From the NCBI GenBank assembly GCA_024223715.1, contig JAAEOA010000408.1, positions 1 through 44,918 on the forward strand: DNA of 44,918 nucleotides, given 5' to 3'. The first letter of the stretch is position 1. Each line of letters begins with the position of its first letter. The stretch is from a bacterium. Its GTDB lineage: Bacteria; Krumholzibacteriota; Krumholzibacteriia; LZORAL124-64-63. The notes under the pieces are model-generated. The model was not told the DNA's origin, searched no databases, and saw nothing but the letters and a program-made list of their open reading frames with translations. A program made the position numbers and the translations under genes. This document shows positions 33,501 to 40,736 of this stretch, in pieces.

Positions 33501-33743
33501 GGAATCCATGTAAATCATGTTTTCCACACCATTGACCTGCTCTTCAATGGGAGCAGCCACCGATTCCAAAACCGTGGCCGCATTGGCCCCCGGATAAGTG
33601 GTGGTTACCGCAATGGTAGGTGGAGTAATATCCGGCATCGATTCAATGGGTAACAAAGGAATGGAAATCCCACCCACGACCAGAATCAAAATGGAAATAA
33701 CTAGAGCCATTTTGGGCCGTTCAATAAATATTCGACTGAACAT
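30576..33743 (-). CDS. RND multidrug efflux transporter, AcrB-like (HAE1)
   Basis: 1055 residues, ATG 33743 with AGGAGG about 7 bases upstream. The typical HAE1 start (FIERPKMALVISILILVVGG), GPNAATVLE-like porter loop and proton-relay motif GIVVDDAILVTENTVR with Asp409/Asp410 are present, as is the essential Lys in GLVAKTAILIVEFAK in the second half. Twelve helices and two large periplasmic loops match AcrB (1049). It uses the proton gradient to drive drugs or lipophilic compounds from the periplasm through the adaptor and outer-membrane channel encoded just upstream. The gene order OMF-MFP-RND completes the set. Confidence 0.95.
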   Translation of the reverse strand: MFSRIFIERPKMALVISILILVVGGISIPLLPIESMPDITPPTIAVTTTYPGANAATVLESVAAPIEEQVNGVENMIYMDSKSDSEGQLNLTVSFDIGTDVDMAQVMVKNRVSVAEPLLPSEVTRQGVKVDKKSTSMVEVISLRSPGGTYDELFLSNYIATRVKDQLARVNGVGVVTVFGAKDFSMRIWLDPEQLKARGVTATEVMNQVRAQNVSVAAGAIGTPPNNSDLPFQYNIITKGRLVSEEEFSAIVIKTGSDGDILYLRDVAKVELGALAYSWYAEHSGSPAIAVGIYQLPGANALGVADGVKEIMDELAKSFPDDLEYDVLYDATAYITASIEEVVNTLIVAIILVILVVWVFLQDWRTTLIPAITIPVSLIGTFAVMLALGMSINNLTLFGLILVIGIVVDDAILVTENTVRLMAEKGWDSRRAVSEGMLEVTGPVIASTAVLMAVFVPTLMMPGLTGLLYRQFAITISVATIFSSINALTLSPALCRLLLKPIDPRKKKWIFFRKFDEMFEKSTAGYKGIVTGILRKSGLAMIFFAGLLFLTYLGAVSVPGGFLPDEDQGYFFVNASLPDGASLERTSVVTDQINAILSQTPGVAKYLTVGGFSLLDGVQSPNSAMFIVTLDNWSERSEELHIAKIMSRVQRQFFGIQEGFVFGFLPPPIMGLGSAGGFSFELQDRGGAGVLQLQQAAMDMIKAANEGGKLTRMNQNIRATVPMLYLEVDRVKAQAYNVNMNELFGSLGTYLGTSYVNDFNLFGRTWKVMAQAEDQYRSEAADIKRLEIRNNLGAMIPVGAFAAVRDTVGPLFIGRFNMYPKSQITGTGLPGVSSGEQIAEMERLAAEVLPPSMGYQWSGVTFQQLKSGNAAPFIFGLAFLFVYLFLVALYESWMIPIAVLLGVPVAIMGAFGLAAFMGLDNNVYTQVGIVLLIGLVAKTAILIVEFAKANRDRGMGIQEAAVEAAELRFRAILMTAFSFILGVIPLVIAKGAGAASRVSLGSAVFGGMLVGTLGMIFLTPVYYKVIQSLAEKFGGSAEPKVENEDEIRDEQPGLE

Positions 33744-33755
33744 TTTACAGCCTCC

Positions 33756-34970
33756 TTAGCTCTTGGTTTCTGGTTTTTTTTGCTGAGCCATTTTCTGTTT
33801 CATAGCTTTAAATTCTTCGGCAGTAAAAGGCTGAACAGGCAATCCAGGCCGGGCTGACATCAGGCCATTCACAATGACAGACTCTTTGCCGTCGAGTCCC
33901 TTGGCAACATGAATGTTCCCATCACCCTGAGGAGCCCCCAGAGTAACGTAAACCTGTTCCACAACATTGCCTTCGCCTACAACCAAAACAAACTTGCCAC
34001 CAAGGTCGGACCCTACAGCCACTTCTGGAATTTGCACGGCATTGGCTATGGTTTCCCCCAAAACCTTCACCCGAACAAACAGCCCGGGAAAAAGGAGATA
34101 GTTTTCATTTTCCAACCGGACCCTCATTTCGATGGTACCGGTATCTTTATTTACCTGATTATCAATAAAATCAATTACCCCCACATGGGGGAATCCTTCT
34201 TCGTTGGCCAAAGCCACCCGGGCCTCCACATTGGGCCGTTCCGGGTCGTTACCCTCGGGTCTTTTGCCCCCCTGGGACCGAAGGTGCTTCAAGACAACTG
34301 TTTCGGGAGCATGGAAATATACATAGATGGGTTGTATGCGGTTAATACGTGTCAATTCAGTAGATCCCATTTGCCCAACCAGGTTGCCTGGATCTACCAG
34401 ATTCCTGCTGACAATGCCATGAAGTGGGGCTTCAACTTTTGTATAACTCAAATCCAATTCTGCATCGGCCAGCTTGGCTTTGGCTGATGCAACTGAAGCA
34501 ATGGCCATGTCTTTATTTGCTCGAGCCCGATCCACATCCATTTCGCTAACGGCCTTACTTTTACTGGCTTGAACCACACGCCGCAATTCAGAATCCGAAC
34601 GCAGCAAATCGGCATCGGCCGAGGCGACATTGGCCTTGGCGACATCACGGGCGGCAAGATAACGTTCATCTTCAATAGTAAAGAGCAACTCATCCTTTTT
34701 TACAAAGCTGCTGGCCTCAAATTCTACGGTCTCCAGAGTACCCTGTACCCGGGCAACAACTTCAGCAGTTTCAAATGCCTGAGTTGACCCTGTAAATACT
34801 GCAAAGAGGGCTACAGGCCCCACACTGGGCTGAGCCACTGTAACCATGGGAGCAGGTCGGGCCGGTGCCGCTTCTTTTTTTCCACAACCCACAGCCCCCA
34901 TCAACATTATGACCAGTAACGACAAAAGAACCAACCTCAGCTGGACTCTATTATTAATTAACTGTTGCAT
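33756..34970 (-). CDS. RND efflux periplasmic adaptor (membrane fusion protein, AcrA-like)
   Basis: 404 residues from ATG 34970, with GGAAGG 6 bases upstream. A TTG at 34976 would overlap the previous stop (TTGA) but sits on the ribosome site. Lipoprotein-type N-terminus with Cys29 (GAVGC). Then the lipoyl/hairpin halves: VVARVQGTLETVEF, a long coiled coil (about 105-180, DVAKANVASADADLL and mirror), EAPLHGIVSRNLVDPGNLV, a beta-barrel region and a C-terminal membrane-proximal domain. It links the RND pump to the outer-membrane channel. It lies 12 bases before the pump gene. Confidence 0.93.
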   Translation of the reverse strand: MQQLINNRVQLRLVLLSLLVIMLMGAVGCGKKEAAPARPAPMVTVAQPSVGPVALFAVFTGSTQAFETAEVVARVQGTLETVEFEASSFVKKDELLFTIEDERYLAARDVAKANVASADADLLRSDSELRRVVQASKSKAVSEMDVDRARANKDMAIASVASAKAKLADAELDLSYTKVEAPLHGIVSRNLVDPGNLVGQMGSTELTRINRIQPIYVYFHAPETVVLKHLRSQGGKRPEGNDPERPNVEARVALANEEGFPHVGVIDFIDNQVNKDTGTIEMRVRLENENYLLFPGLFVRVKVLGETIANAVQIPEVAVGSDLGGKFVLVVGEGNVVEQVYVTLGAPQGDGNIHVAKGLDGKESVIVNGLMSARPGLPVQPFTAEEFKAMKQKMAQQKKPETKS

Positions 34971-34972
34971 TA

Positions 34973-36478
34973 TCAACCTTCCTCTTCCGCGGTAGTGGAT
35001 TCAGCAGTAGCTGATGAAACGGGTTCAACCGGCAAATCAGGGTCCGGATCGTCCAACGACCATCCGCCACCGAGGGCACGGTTCAAATTAATCAAATTAT
35101 TCAATACAATACCTTTTGAGACAGCCAGCTGATCCATTTGGCTGAATAACACTCTCTGGGAATCCAGATAATTCTGAAAGTCAGTTAAACCGGAAACATA
35201 CTGTGTTTCAACCAGTTCCACCGACTTTTGTGCACTTTCTGCTGCTGTTTTCAACAAATCGCGTCGGCGTTCTTCCTGACGCAAAGCCACCAGGGAGTTT
35301 TCAACTTCGGCCAAAGCCAACAAAACCGTTTTTTCATAAGTCAGCAGCAATTGTTCAGTGCGAGCTTCTTCGACATCAATTTGACTGCTGATTTTTCCCC
35401 CACTGAATAAATTCCATTTTAACTCTGGTCCAAATGACCAGCCAAAGGCTCCGCTTTCCGACAAATTGCCAAACTCCGGAGCTTTCAGGACCATGGATCC
35501 TCCAAGAGAAAAACTTGGGTAAAGCTCAGCTGTGGCCACACCAATACGAGCCGATTGTGAAGCAAGACTGCGTTCACTGCGGCGCACATCGGGCCGCCGA
35601 CGCAAAAGCTCAGCAGGTAAAATCAATGTGAGATCCATTGAGGGGGTGGGCAAGCCGGCATGGACTCTTAATTCTTCATCCAGCGAACCCGGGTTTTGGC
35701 CCAGAAGTATGGCCAAGCTATTCATGGCTTCCTCCAGCGAAGAGACCATGGAAGGGATTGTGGCTTCGGTATTCGCCAGGTTTGACCGGGCCTGAGACAC
35801 ATCCAACAGAGGAGCCAAGCCGGCTTCTTCCCGGGCAACCACCACGTCGAGTGTGGAGCGTTGGCTCTCAAGGTTCTCCCTCGCAAAATCAAGGCGCATT
35901 TGCAAAGTTCTAATTTTTAAATATACAAAGGCCACTTCAGCATACATGGAAACCTGAACGTCACGGTAATCTTCGATGGAAGATTGCAACGCCGCTCCGG
36001 TGGATTCCCTGGCCCGCCTGTTTTTTCCCCAAACATCAATTTCCCAGCTCGCACCCAGGCCAAATTCCCAATTGCTGGCCGGGTTTTCACCACCAGGCCA
36101 ATAAAAATCCGGAGTTTCGGCCCGGTTCAAACTGCCGGAGGCTCCAACCTGGGGCCAGGAGTCTCCCCCGGCAATCCTATGATATGCCCTCGCCTCACGA
36201 ATACGACTGACGGCCATGTCTAAATCAAGGTTCGATATCTCTGCCTGGATAATGAGTGAATCGAGATAGGCGTCGTTAAAAACAGACCACCAATTCTTGA
36301 TAATGGGTGTCTCAGATTGAACATCCTGAGCGGCAGCATTTTGCCAGGCATCGGGGGTTTCCATTTCCGGAATCCGGTAATCCGGCCCAACGGCGCAACC
36401 GGCCATAATAGTGGCCAACCCCACCAGCAGCACGCACACCCCAAAAGAAGATAATTTTTTACTCATGATAAGCATCAT
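34973..36478 (-). CDS. Outer-membrane efflux lipoprotein (NodT/OprM family)
   Basis: 501 residues. Lipobox IMAGC (Cys28) is followed by the family hallmark AVGPDY. Two repeated halves, each with long helical hairpins and barrel strands, follow: IKNWWSVFNDAYLDSLI, then SRIREARAYHR, and in the second half LRRRPDVRRSERSLASQSARIGVATAELYPSF, a signature of NodT/OprM. The C-terminus is acidic (ATAESTTAEEEG). The start is uncertain among three Met codons (36478, 36475, 36466); GGAAGA sits just before the first. It forms the trimeric exit duct of the efflux complex and is the first gene of the operon. Confidence 0.93.
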   Translation of the reverse strand: MMLIMSKKLSSFGVCVLLVGLATIMAGCAVGPDYRIPEMETPDAWQNAAAQDVQSETPIIKNWWSVFNDAYLDSLIIQAEISNLDLDMAVSRIREARAYHRIAGGDSWPQVGASGSLNRAETPDFYWPGGENPASNWEFGLGASWEIDVWGKNRRARESTGAALQSSIEDYRDVQVSMYAEVAFVYLKIRTLQMRLDFARENLESQRSTLDVVVAREEAGLAPLLDVSQARSNLANTEATIPSMVSSLEEAMNSLAILLGQNPGSLDEELRVHAGLPTPSMDLTLILPAELLRRRPDVRRSERSLASQSARIGVATAELYPSFSLGGSMVLKAPEFGNLSESGAFGWSFGPELKWNLFSGGKISSQIDVEEARTEQLLLTYEKTVLLALAEVENSLVALRQEERRRDLLKTAAESAQKSVELVETQYVSGLTDFQNYLDSQRVLFSQMDQLAVSKGIVLNNLINLNRALGGGWSLDDPDPDLPVEPVSSATAESTTAEEEG

Positions 36479-36532
36479 TCTTCCACCATTTGCACTGGTT
36501 TAGGTAAAGCTGTATTAGTTTGAATTTTTTTT

Positions 36533-36561
36533 ATTAAACACCGATTAAAAAGCTAATGCAA
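36533..36561 (-). promoter_or_regulatory. Sigma-70-type promoter for the efflux operon
   Basis: On the minus strand, TTGCAT (36561-36556) and TTTAAT (36538-36533) are 17 bases apart, placing the start near 36526, about 48 bases before the first Met codon of the efflux channel gene. Matches are 4 of 6 (-35) and 5 of 6 (-10). Confidence 0.4.
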
Positions 36562-36596
36562 AGATTATTTAGTGTCTTAATGTTCTGATCCCGGTC

Positions 36597-36614
36597 TTTT
36601 TTGCACGCAAAAAA
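36597..36614. repeat. 18-bp perfect palindrome upstream of the efflux operon
   Basis: TTTTTTGC-AC-GCAAAAAA is a perfect dyad with 8-bp arms, about 35 bases upstream of the candidate -35 box. Its size suits a dimeric regulator (TetR-like or MarR-like), but no such gene is next to it. Confidence 0.5.
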
Positions 36615-36723
36615 AATCATCCAGGCACAAAAACCCAAGGCTGTTGGAGGGGAAAAGTGAAGATATTAATACCACACATTACCGCCAACCCAAGCATATT
36701 GTTCGAATACTCGCAACCTAGAG

Positions 36724-37983
36724 TCAGCCAACAAGATTGCCCAGAAACAGGCTAATAGCCGGTACGTATGTAATGACCAGCAAAGCCCCCAACAATAACA
36801 AAAGAAATGGCAAACTTGCCTGATACAGAGAAACCACCGGTTCCTTAAATCGATAGGAAGAGATGAAGAGATTCAATCCCACCGGAGGAGTGATGTAACC
36901 AATTTCCAGGTTAGTCAGGAAAATGATTCCCAAGTGAACCGGGTCCACACCAAAACCCAACGCAACAGGAACAATCAGTGGAACCACAACAATAAGAGCA
37001 GAAAAGATATCCATCAGACAGCCAACGATGAGCAGAAAAACATTCAATAAAAGAAGGAAAGTGTATTTGCTGTGAACATACTGCTGCATCCAGTCAAGAA
37101 CAACCATGGGAACTTCTGCATCGACCAGATAACTGGTCAAACCCAAAGCACAAGCCAGTATGATTAGAATTCCACCTACCAAACTCATGCTTTCAGAAAC
37201 AATCTCCGGTATTTTCTTTAGCTGGACATCTTTATAAATAAACACTTCAACGATAAACACATAGCCGGCTGTTAAAGCGGCAGCCTCCATTACCGTAATT
37301 ACACCACTGTATATTCCGCCCAAAATAAGAAGGGGCAGCGGGGCTTCCCAGGCGGCTTCCCGCAAGGCTTTAATTGCTGCGGTGGCCGAAACTTTTTGTC
37401 GCACCACACCATCTTTTTTGCCCTGATGAATTCCATATCCCGCCAGAACCAGCACCAGAAACAACCCTGGCAACAAACCTGCCAGAAAAAGTTTATCGAT
37501 GCTGACAGAGGCCACATAGCCATAAAGAATAAGGGGTAAGCTTGGGGGGAACAAAAGTCCCAGGCTACCGCCGGCTGTCAGCAATCCCAGATTGAAACGA
37601 CGATTGTAACCATCCATGGTCAAAGCGGGCAGAAGCAGCCCCCCCATGGCAATAATTGTTACTCCGCTGGCCCCGGTAAACGCAGTAAAAACCGCACAGG
37701 AAGCCAAAGCCACTACGGCCAATCCACCGGGAAACAGGGCCCTCGAGAGATTCACCAAACGGTCAGGAGCTTTACTGTGAGCAAAGAGGTATCCTGCAAA
37801 AGTGAATAGAGGAATGGCCACCAGCAAAGGAGAGTGCGCCAAAGTGTACATTGAAATGGACACGGCGGAAATATCGATACCCGCCTGCCAGAAAAGGGCC
37901 AGGGCAATAACTCCCAGCACAGTGAACAAAGGCATGCCAAAAAGAGCCAGAACAATCAGGGCCAGAATCAAGAAGAGAATCAC
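36724..37983 (-). CDS. TRAP transporter large permease (DctM-like)
   Basis: 419 residues from GTG 37983, which overlaps the small-permease stop in GTGA. About 12 helices. DctM hallmarks: N-terminal LFGMPLFTVLGV, IPLFTFAGYLFAHS, FTAFTGASGVTIIAMGGLLLPAL, LLFPPSLPLILYG, the LMDIFSALIVVVPLIVPVA stretch and the late EIGYITPPVGLNLF motif. It moves a substrate, often an organic acid, into the cytoplasm with Na+, receiving it from the periplasmic binding protein. It is the last gene of the operon. Confidence 0.93.
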   Translation of the reverse strand: MILFLILALIVLALFGMPLFTVLGVIALALFWQAGIDISAVSISMYTLAHSPLLVAIPLFTFAGYLFAHSKAPDRLVNLSRALFPGGLAVVALASCAVFTAFTGASGVTIIAMGGLLLPALTMDGYNRRFNLGLLTAGGSLGLLFPPSLPLILYGYVASVSIDKLFLAGLLPGLFLVLVLAGYGIHQGKKDGVVRQKVSATAAIKALREAAWEAPLPLLILGGIYSGVITVMEAAALTAGYVFIVEVFIYKDVQLKKIPEIVSESMSLVGGILIILACALGLTSYLVDAEVPMVVLDWMQQYVHSKYTFLLLLNVFLLIVGCLMDIFSALIVVVPLIVPVALGFGVDPVHLGIIFLTNLEIGYITPPVGLNLFISSYRFKEPVVSLYQASLPFLLLLLGALLVITYVPAISLFLGNLVG

Positions 37984-38612
37984 AGCTCGCTGACCTCCTG
38001 ATGGCTATTCGAAGCGTCGTCAAGAGGGTCACCCTGAAACGACTCACCTTCCAGTGGGTCGGCATCAAGTCCGATTAACAAATTGACCACACTTCGGTAA
38101 CTGATCATAAAAAATGCGATGGGAAGAATCAGTTGCAGCACCCATACCGGTACCGAAGAAAAAGCCATTTCTCCAAACATTTTTTCGTCCTGAACCAGCT
38201 TCCATGAAGAAATACCCAGCATAAATGTTGCCGCTGCTGTTGCACCATAAACAACCGATCGCCGCCAGGCATTCATACCTGAGGGCAACAGCCGGGAAAA
38301 AATATCGATGTTAATATGTTGAGCTTTACAGGTTGCCAAAGCTGCACCCAAACACCCCAGCCACAAGACCATATGGTGCATCAGTGGGTCTGCCCAGAGA
38401 ACCCCGCTGTGAAAAACGTTTCGCAGGACTATTTGCAAGCCGCCAAGGGAAACAAGGGTCAGCAGCATGAGCCCCAGAATCCCCACTTCAATCCAACCCA
38501 GAAAAGAGAACAGGGTCTCAAGTTTTTTTCGGCGAATGAGAATGGCCCGACCTCCAGCAAGAATCGCCAGAACGAGAGCCCACAAAAAATAAGACGCATT
38601 TCCGTCGTTCAA
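37980..38612 (-). CDS. TRAP transporter small permease (DctQ-like)
   Basis: 210 residues from TTG 38612, with GGGA 5 bases upstream, 16 bases after the binding-protein stop. Four helices: WALVLAILAGGRAILI, WIEVGILGLMLLTLVSLG, the second half with HHMVLWLGCLGAALATCKAQHINID, and FMISYRSVVNLLIGL. The AxxxxHIxxD-type loop is the DctQ signature. It pairs with the large permease in the inner membrane. The first helix and Arg-rich stretch are longer than in many DctQ proteins. Confidence 0.88.
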   Translation of the reverse strand: MNDGNASYFLWALVLAILAGGRAILIRRKKLETLFSFLGWIEVGILGLMLLTLVSLGGLQIVLRNVFHSGVLWADPLMHHMVLWLGCLGAALATCKAQHINIDIFSRLLPSGMNAWRRSVVYGATAAATFMLGISSWKLVQDEKMFGEMAFSSVPVWVLQLILPIAFFMISYRSVVNLLIGLDADPLEGESFQGDPLDDASNSHQEVSEL

Positions 38613-38628
38613 GGATTTCCCGTTTCAG

Positions 38629-39657
38629 TTAGCGAGCCCGGTATTCGGCGATTAGAGATTTTACTTTTTCGAGCAACTCAGCACTGTAGAGATTTCCAGC
38701 GCCATCGTCCCAGGCTCCCTGACCTGTGGTAAAAAATTTGTGATGCACGTCATCGTTGACACTGATAATCTCCACACCCTCTTTTTTCATTTCTTCAATG
38801 GCTTCCAGATTTTGCACCCTGGTTTTTAAAGTCAAATCGCGCAGAATTGGTCCCGATACTTCTTCCAAAATTGCCAAATCTTCAGCGGATACTTTGCGCA
38901 GACCTTTTTTGGAAATCAAGGCCGCGCCCAAACCGTGAGAGATGGGGACATCGGTCATATAAGAGACCCTGGTGAACCATTGCAGAGCCATGCAACCAAG
39001 AGTTGAACTGTAAGCAGAATCGATGACCCCGGTTTGCAGGGAAGTCAGAACATCGGGAGCCGACAAGGGAATGGGTGAAATACCAAAGGCCTTAAAAAAC
39101 AATTCGGCCAACGGATCACCTGCCCAAATCCACATCCGGGCAGCAGCCAGATCATCAGGAGTGGCTATGGGTTTTTTACTGAAAATATAAACAAAACCCA
39201 CATCGACCCAACCCAAATTCAGGTAGCCTCCCTTATCGAAAACACCATCGAGCTGGCTATTGATGTTGTCTCGTACATAGTCCAGTTCATCGAGGTCGCG
39301 GAACATGAATGGCATTTCCAGAACCCGGACATCTGATGCAATAACACCCAGGCCGTAACCGGTGAATCCGCCGCCATGCAACTGACCGATGCGAATTTTT
39401 CGCAGCACATCTTTTTCGTCACCTTGCACACCGCCGGGATAAAACTTGAAACCCAGACGGTTATCGGTACGGGCCCGAACTTCGTCGTCCATCTGGTGCA
39501 TGGAATTCATCCAGGTGCTACCCTCTGGAGCCAGGGTGGCAAATTTTATTTGGAACTTTGGTTTTGGTTTGCGGGCAGCATCGGCGGGGTTGCCAATGAG
39601 AACAAACAACATTCCAAACAACAAGACCTGCAGACGGAATTTTTTAAAATAAGTCAT
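38629..39657 (-). CDS. TRAP transporter solute-binding protein (DctP-like)
   Basis: 342 residues from ATG 39657, with GGAAG 6 bases upstream inside the end of the TatT gene (14-base overlap). Signal peptide FRLQVLLFGMLFVLIGNPADA. DctP features: FKFYPGGVQGDEKDVLRKIRIGQL, then VRVLEMPFMFRD, the MWIWAGDPLAELFFKAFGISPIPLS region containing the substrate-binding Arg, VLTSLQTGVIDSAYSS and HGLGAALISKKG. It captures the substrate in the periplasm. The sequence is closest in style to TatP of TPAT systems, given the neighbouring TatT. Confidence 0.9.
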   Translation of the reverse strand: MTYFKKFRLQVLLFGMLFVLIGNPADAARKPKPKFQIKFATLAPEGSTWMNSMHQMDDEVRARTDNRLGFKFYPGGVQGDEKDVLRKIRIGQLHGGGFTGYGLGVIASDVRVLEMPFMFRDLDELDYVRDNINSQLDGVFDKGGYLNLGWVDVGFVYIFSKKPIATPDDLAAARMWIWAGDPLAELFFKAFGISPIPLSAPDVLTSLQTGVIDSAYSSTLGCMALQWFTRVSYMTDVPISHGLGAALISKKGLRKVSAEDLAILEEVSGPILRDLTLKTRVQNLEAIEEMKKEGVEIISVNDDVHHKFFTTGQGAWDDGAGNLYSAELLEKVKSLIAEYRAR

Positions 39658-40552
39658 CGGCTTCTTCCAGAAGTTTGAGTGATTTTTCGGCTGCAATCAT
39701 GTTCAGCAACCGGTACGGATCGTTTATTATGGGTTCGGCCTCAATAATGCCGTTGAGTGTCTCGGTAAAAAGGTCCACATCCATAATGCGGTAAGTGTAA
39801 TACCGTGCGTAGAAGAACCGGGACAGTTGAAAGGAGTTCCCACTGATAGCAAACGCCTTGTCAAAACTATCGGCCGACGCTTCTGTATTGCCACCCATGA
39901 GCTTGGGTTTGAAAGCATGCAGAGCCCCCTGCATTACGTATGGCATGCCCTCAAAATAAGAATCATCCAATTCAATGACTCGATCCAAAAGCACCTGAAC
40001 CTTGGGGATACCACGCATAATTGAGGTCTCGTTAAGATGGAGACTGATGTACTGAGACCAGCAAATAGCCGCCCACACAGCTGCCGGAACATTATCTTCA
40101 CCAAGCGAGGGAACCAGTGTTTCAAACTCTGCAAAAGACAAATCCCGACTGGCAGGCAAATCACAGTTTTCTGAAAGAGCCAGCCAGGCGTGATCCAGCC
40201 CCTTTTTGTAGAGCAAAGAGGCATAATCCGGGTCTTCTTCTTCCATATAGGCAAAAGCATAGAAGAAGTAGAGCATGGATGCGTTAACCCGTAATTCAGC
40301 ATTAGAAGGATCTGTCTGGATCATGCCCTCAAGCAGGAAAATATTGGATGGTGCCGCATCGCCAAATGTTCGAATGTCATCGGACAAATAAGCCGCGTCG
40401 CGAGCGTTGTCCATCAAAGGCATCATTACATGCCGCACCGAATAGGTGGTCGGAGAACAACCCGTTACAAAATTTAAAAGCAGGAGCATCAGCAGAAACG
40501 GGAATAAAACCCTGATTCTGGCCGGGAGAATAAAGGTGTCGATGTTTTTCAT
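39644..40552 (-). CDS. TatT-type lipoprotein of a TPAT (TRAP-associated TPR) system
   Basis: 302 residues with a lipoprotein signal and lipobox VTGC (Cys32). The mature part is all-helical with TPR-like repeats: NAELRVNASMLYFFYAFAY, YKKGLDHAWLALSE, then VLLDRVIELDDSYFEGMPY and FDKAFAISGNSFQLSRFFYA. The TatT family, first described in Treponema as Tp0956, forms trimers that cup three TRAP binding proteins and may shuttle hydrophobic ligands. It overlaps the binding-protein gene by 14 bases. Start ATG 40552 has only a weak GGG upstream. It is the first gene of the TRAP operon. Confidence 0.85.
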   Translation of the reverse strand: MKNIDTFILPARIRVLFPFLLMLLLLNFVTGCSPTTYSVRHVMMPLMDNARDAAYLSDDIRTFGDAAPSNIFLLEGMIQTDPSNAELRVNASMLYFFYAFAYMEEEDPDYASLLYKKGLDHAWLALSENCDLPASRDLSFAEFETLVPSLGEDNVPAAVWAAICWSQYISLHLNETSIMRGIPKVQVLLDRVIELDDSYFEGMPYVMQGALHAFKPKLMGGNTEASADSFDKAFAISGNSFQLSRFFYARYYTYRIMDVDLFTETLNGIIEAEPIINDPYRLLNMIAAEKSLKLLEEADDLF

Positions 40553-40690
40553 TACCCAATAGTCGAGGTTTTTCCCTTTTCGATCAAGAAGGAATCTTGC
40601 TCCAATGATCGTCCAGGATATTGCTATGTCATAAATCGGCCCTCAGAAACCGTACAAACATAACAACTTGTTTTTTCCGGGGCTGAAATC

Positions 40691-40699
40691 TGTTATACT
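40691..40699 (+). promoter_or_regulatory. Extended -10 promoter for the propeller kinase
   Basis: TG-T-TATACT (40691-40699) matches the extended -10 form, giving a start near 40706 and a leader of about 31 bases. No good -35 box lies at the right distance, as is usual for extended -10 promoters. Confidence 0.4.
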
Positions 40700-40736
40700 T
40701 TTGGGAATCAAATATATATTCTTAACAGGATCAAAA

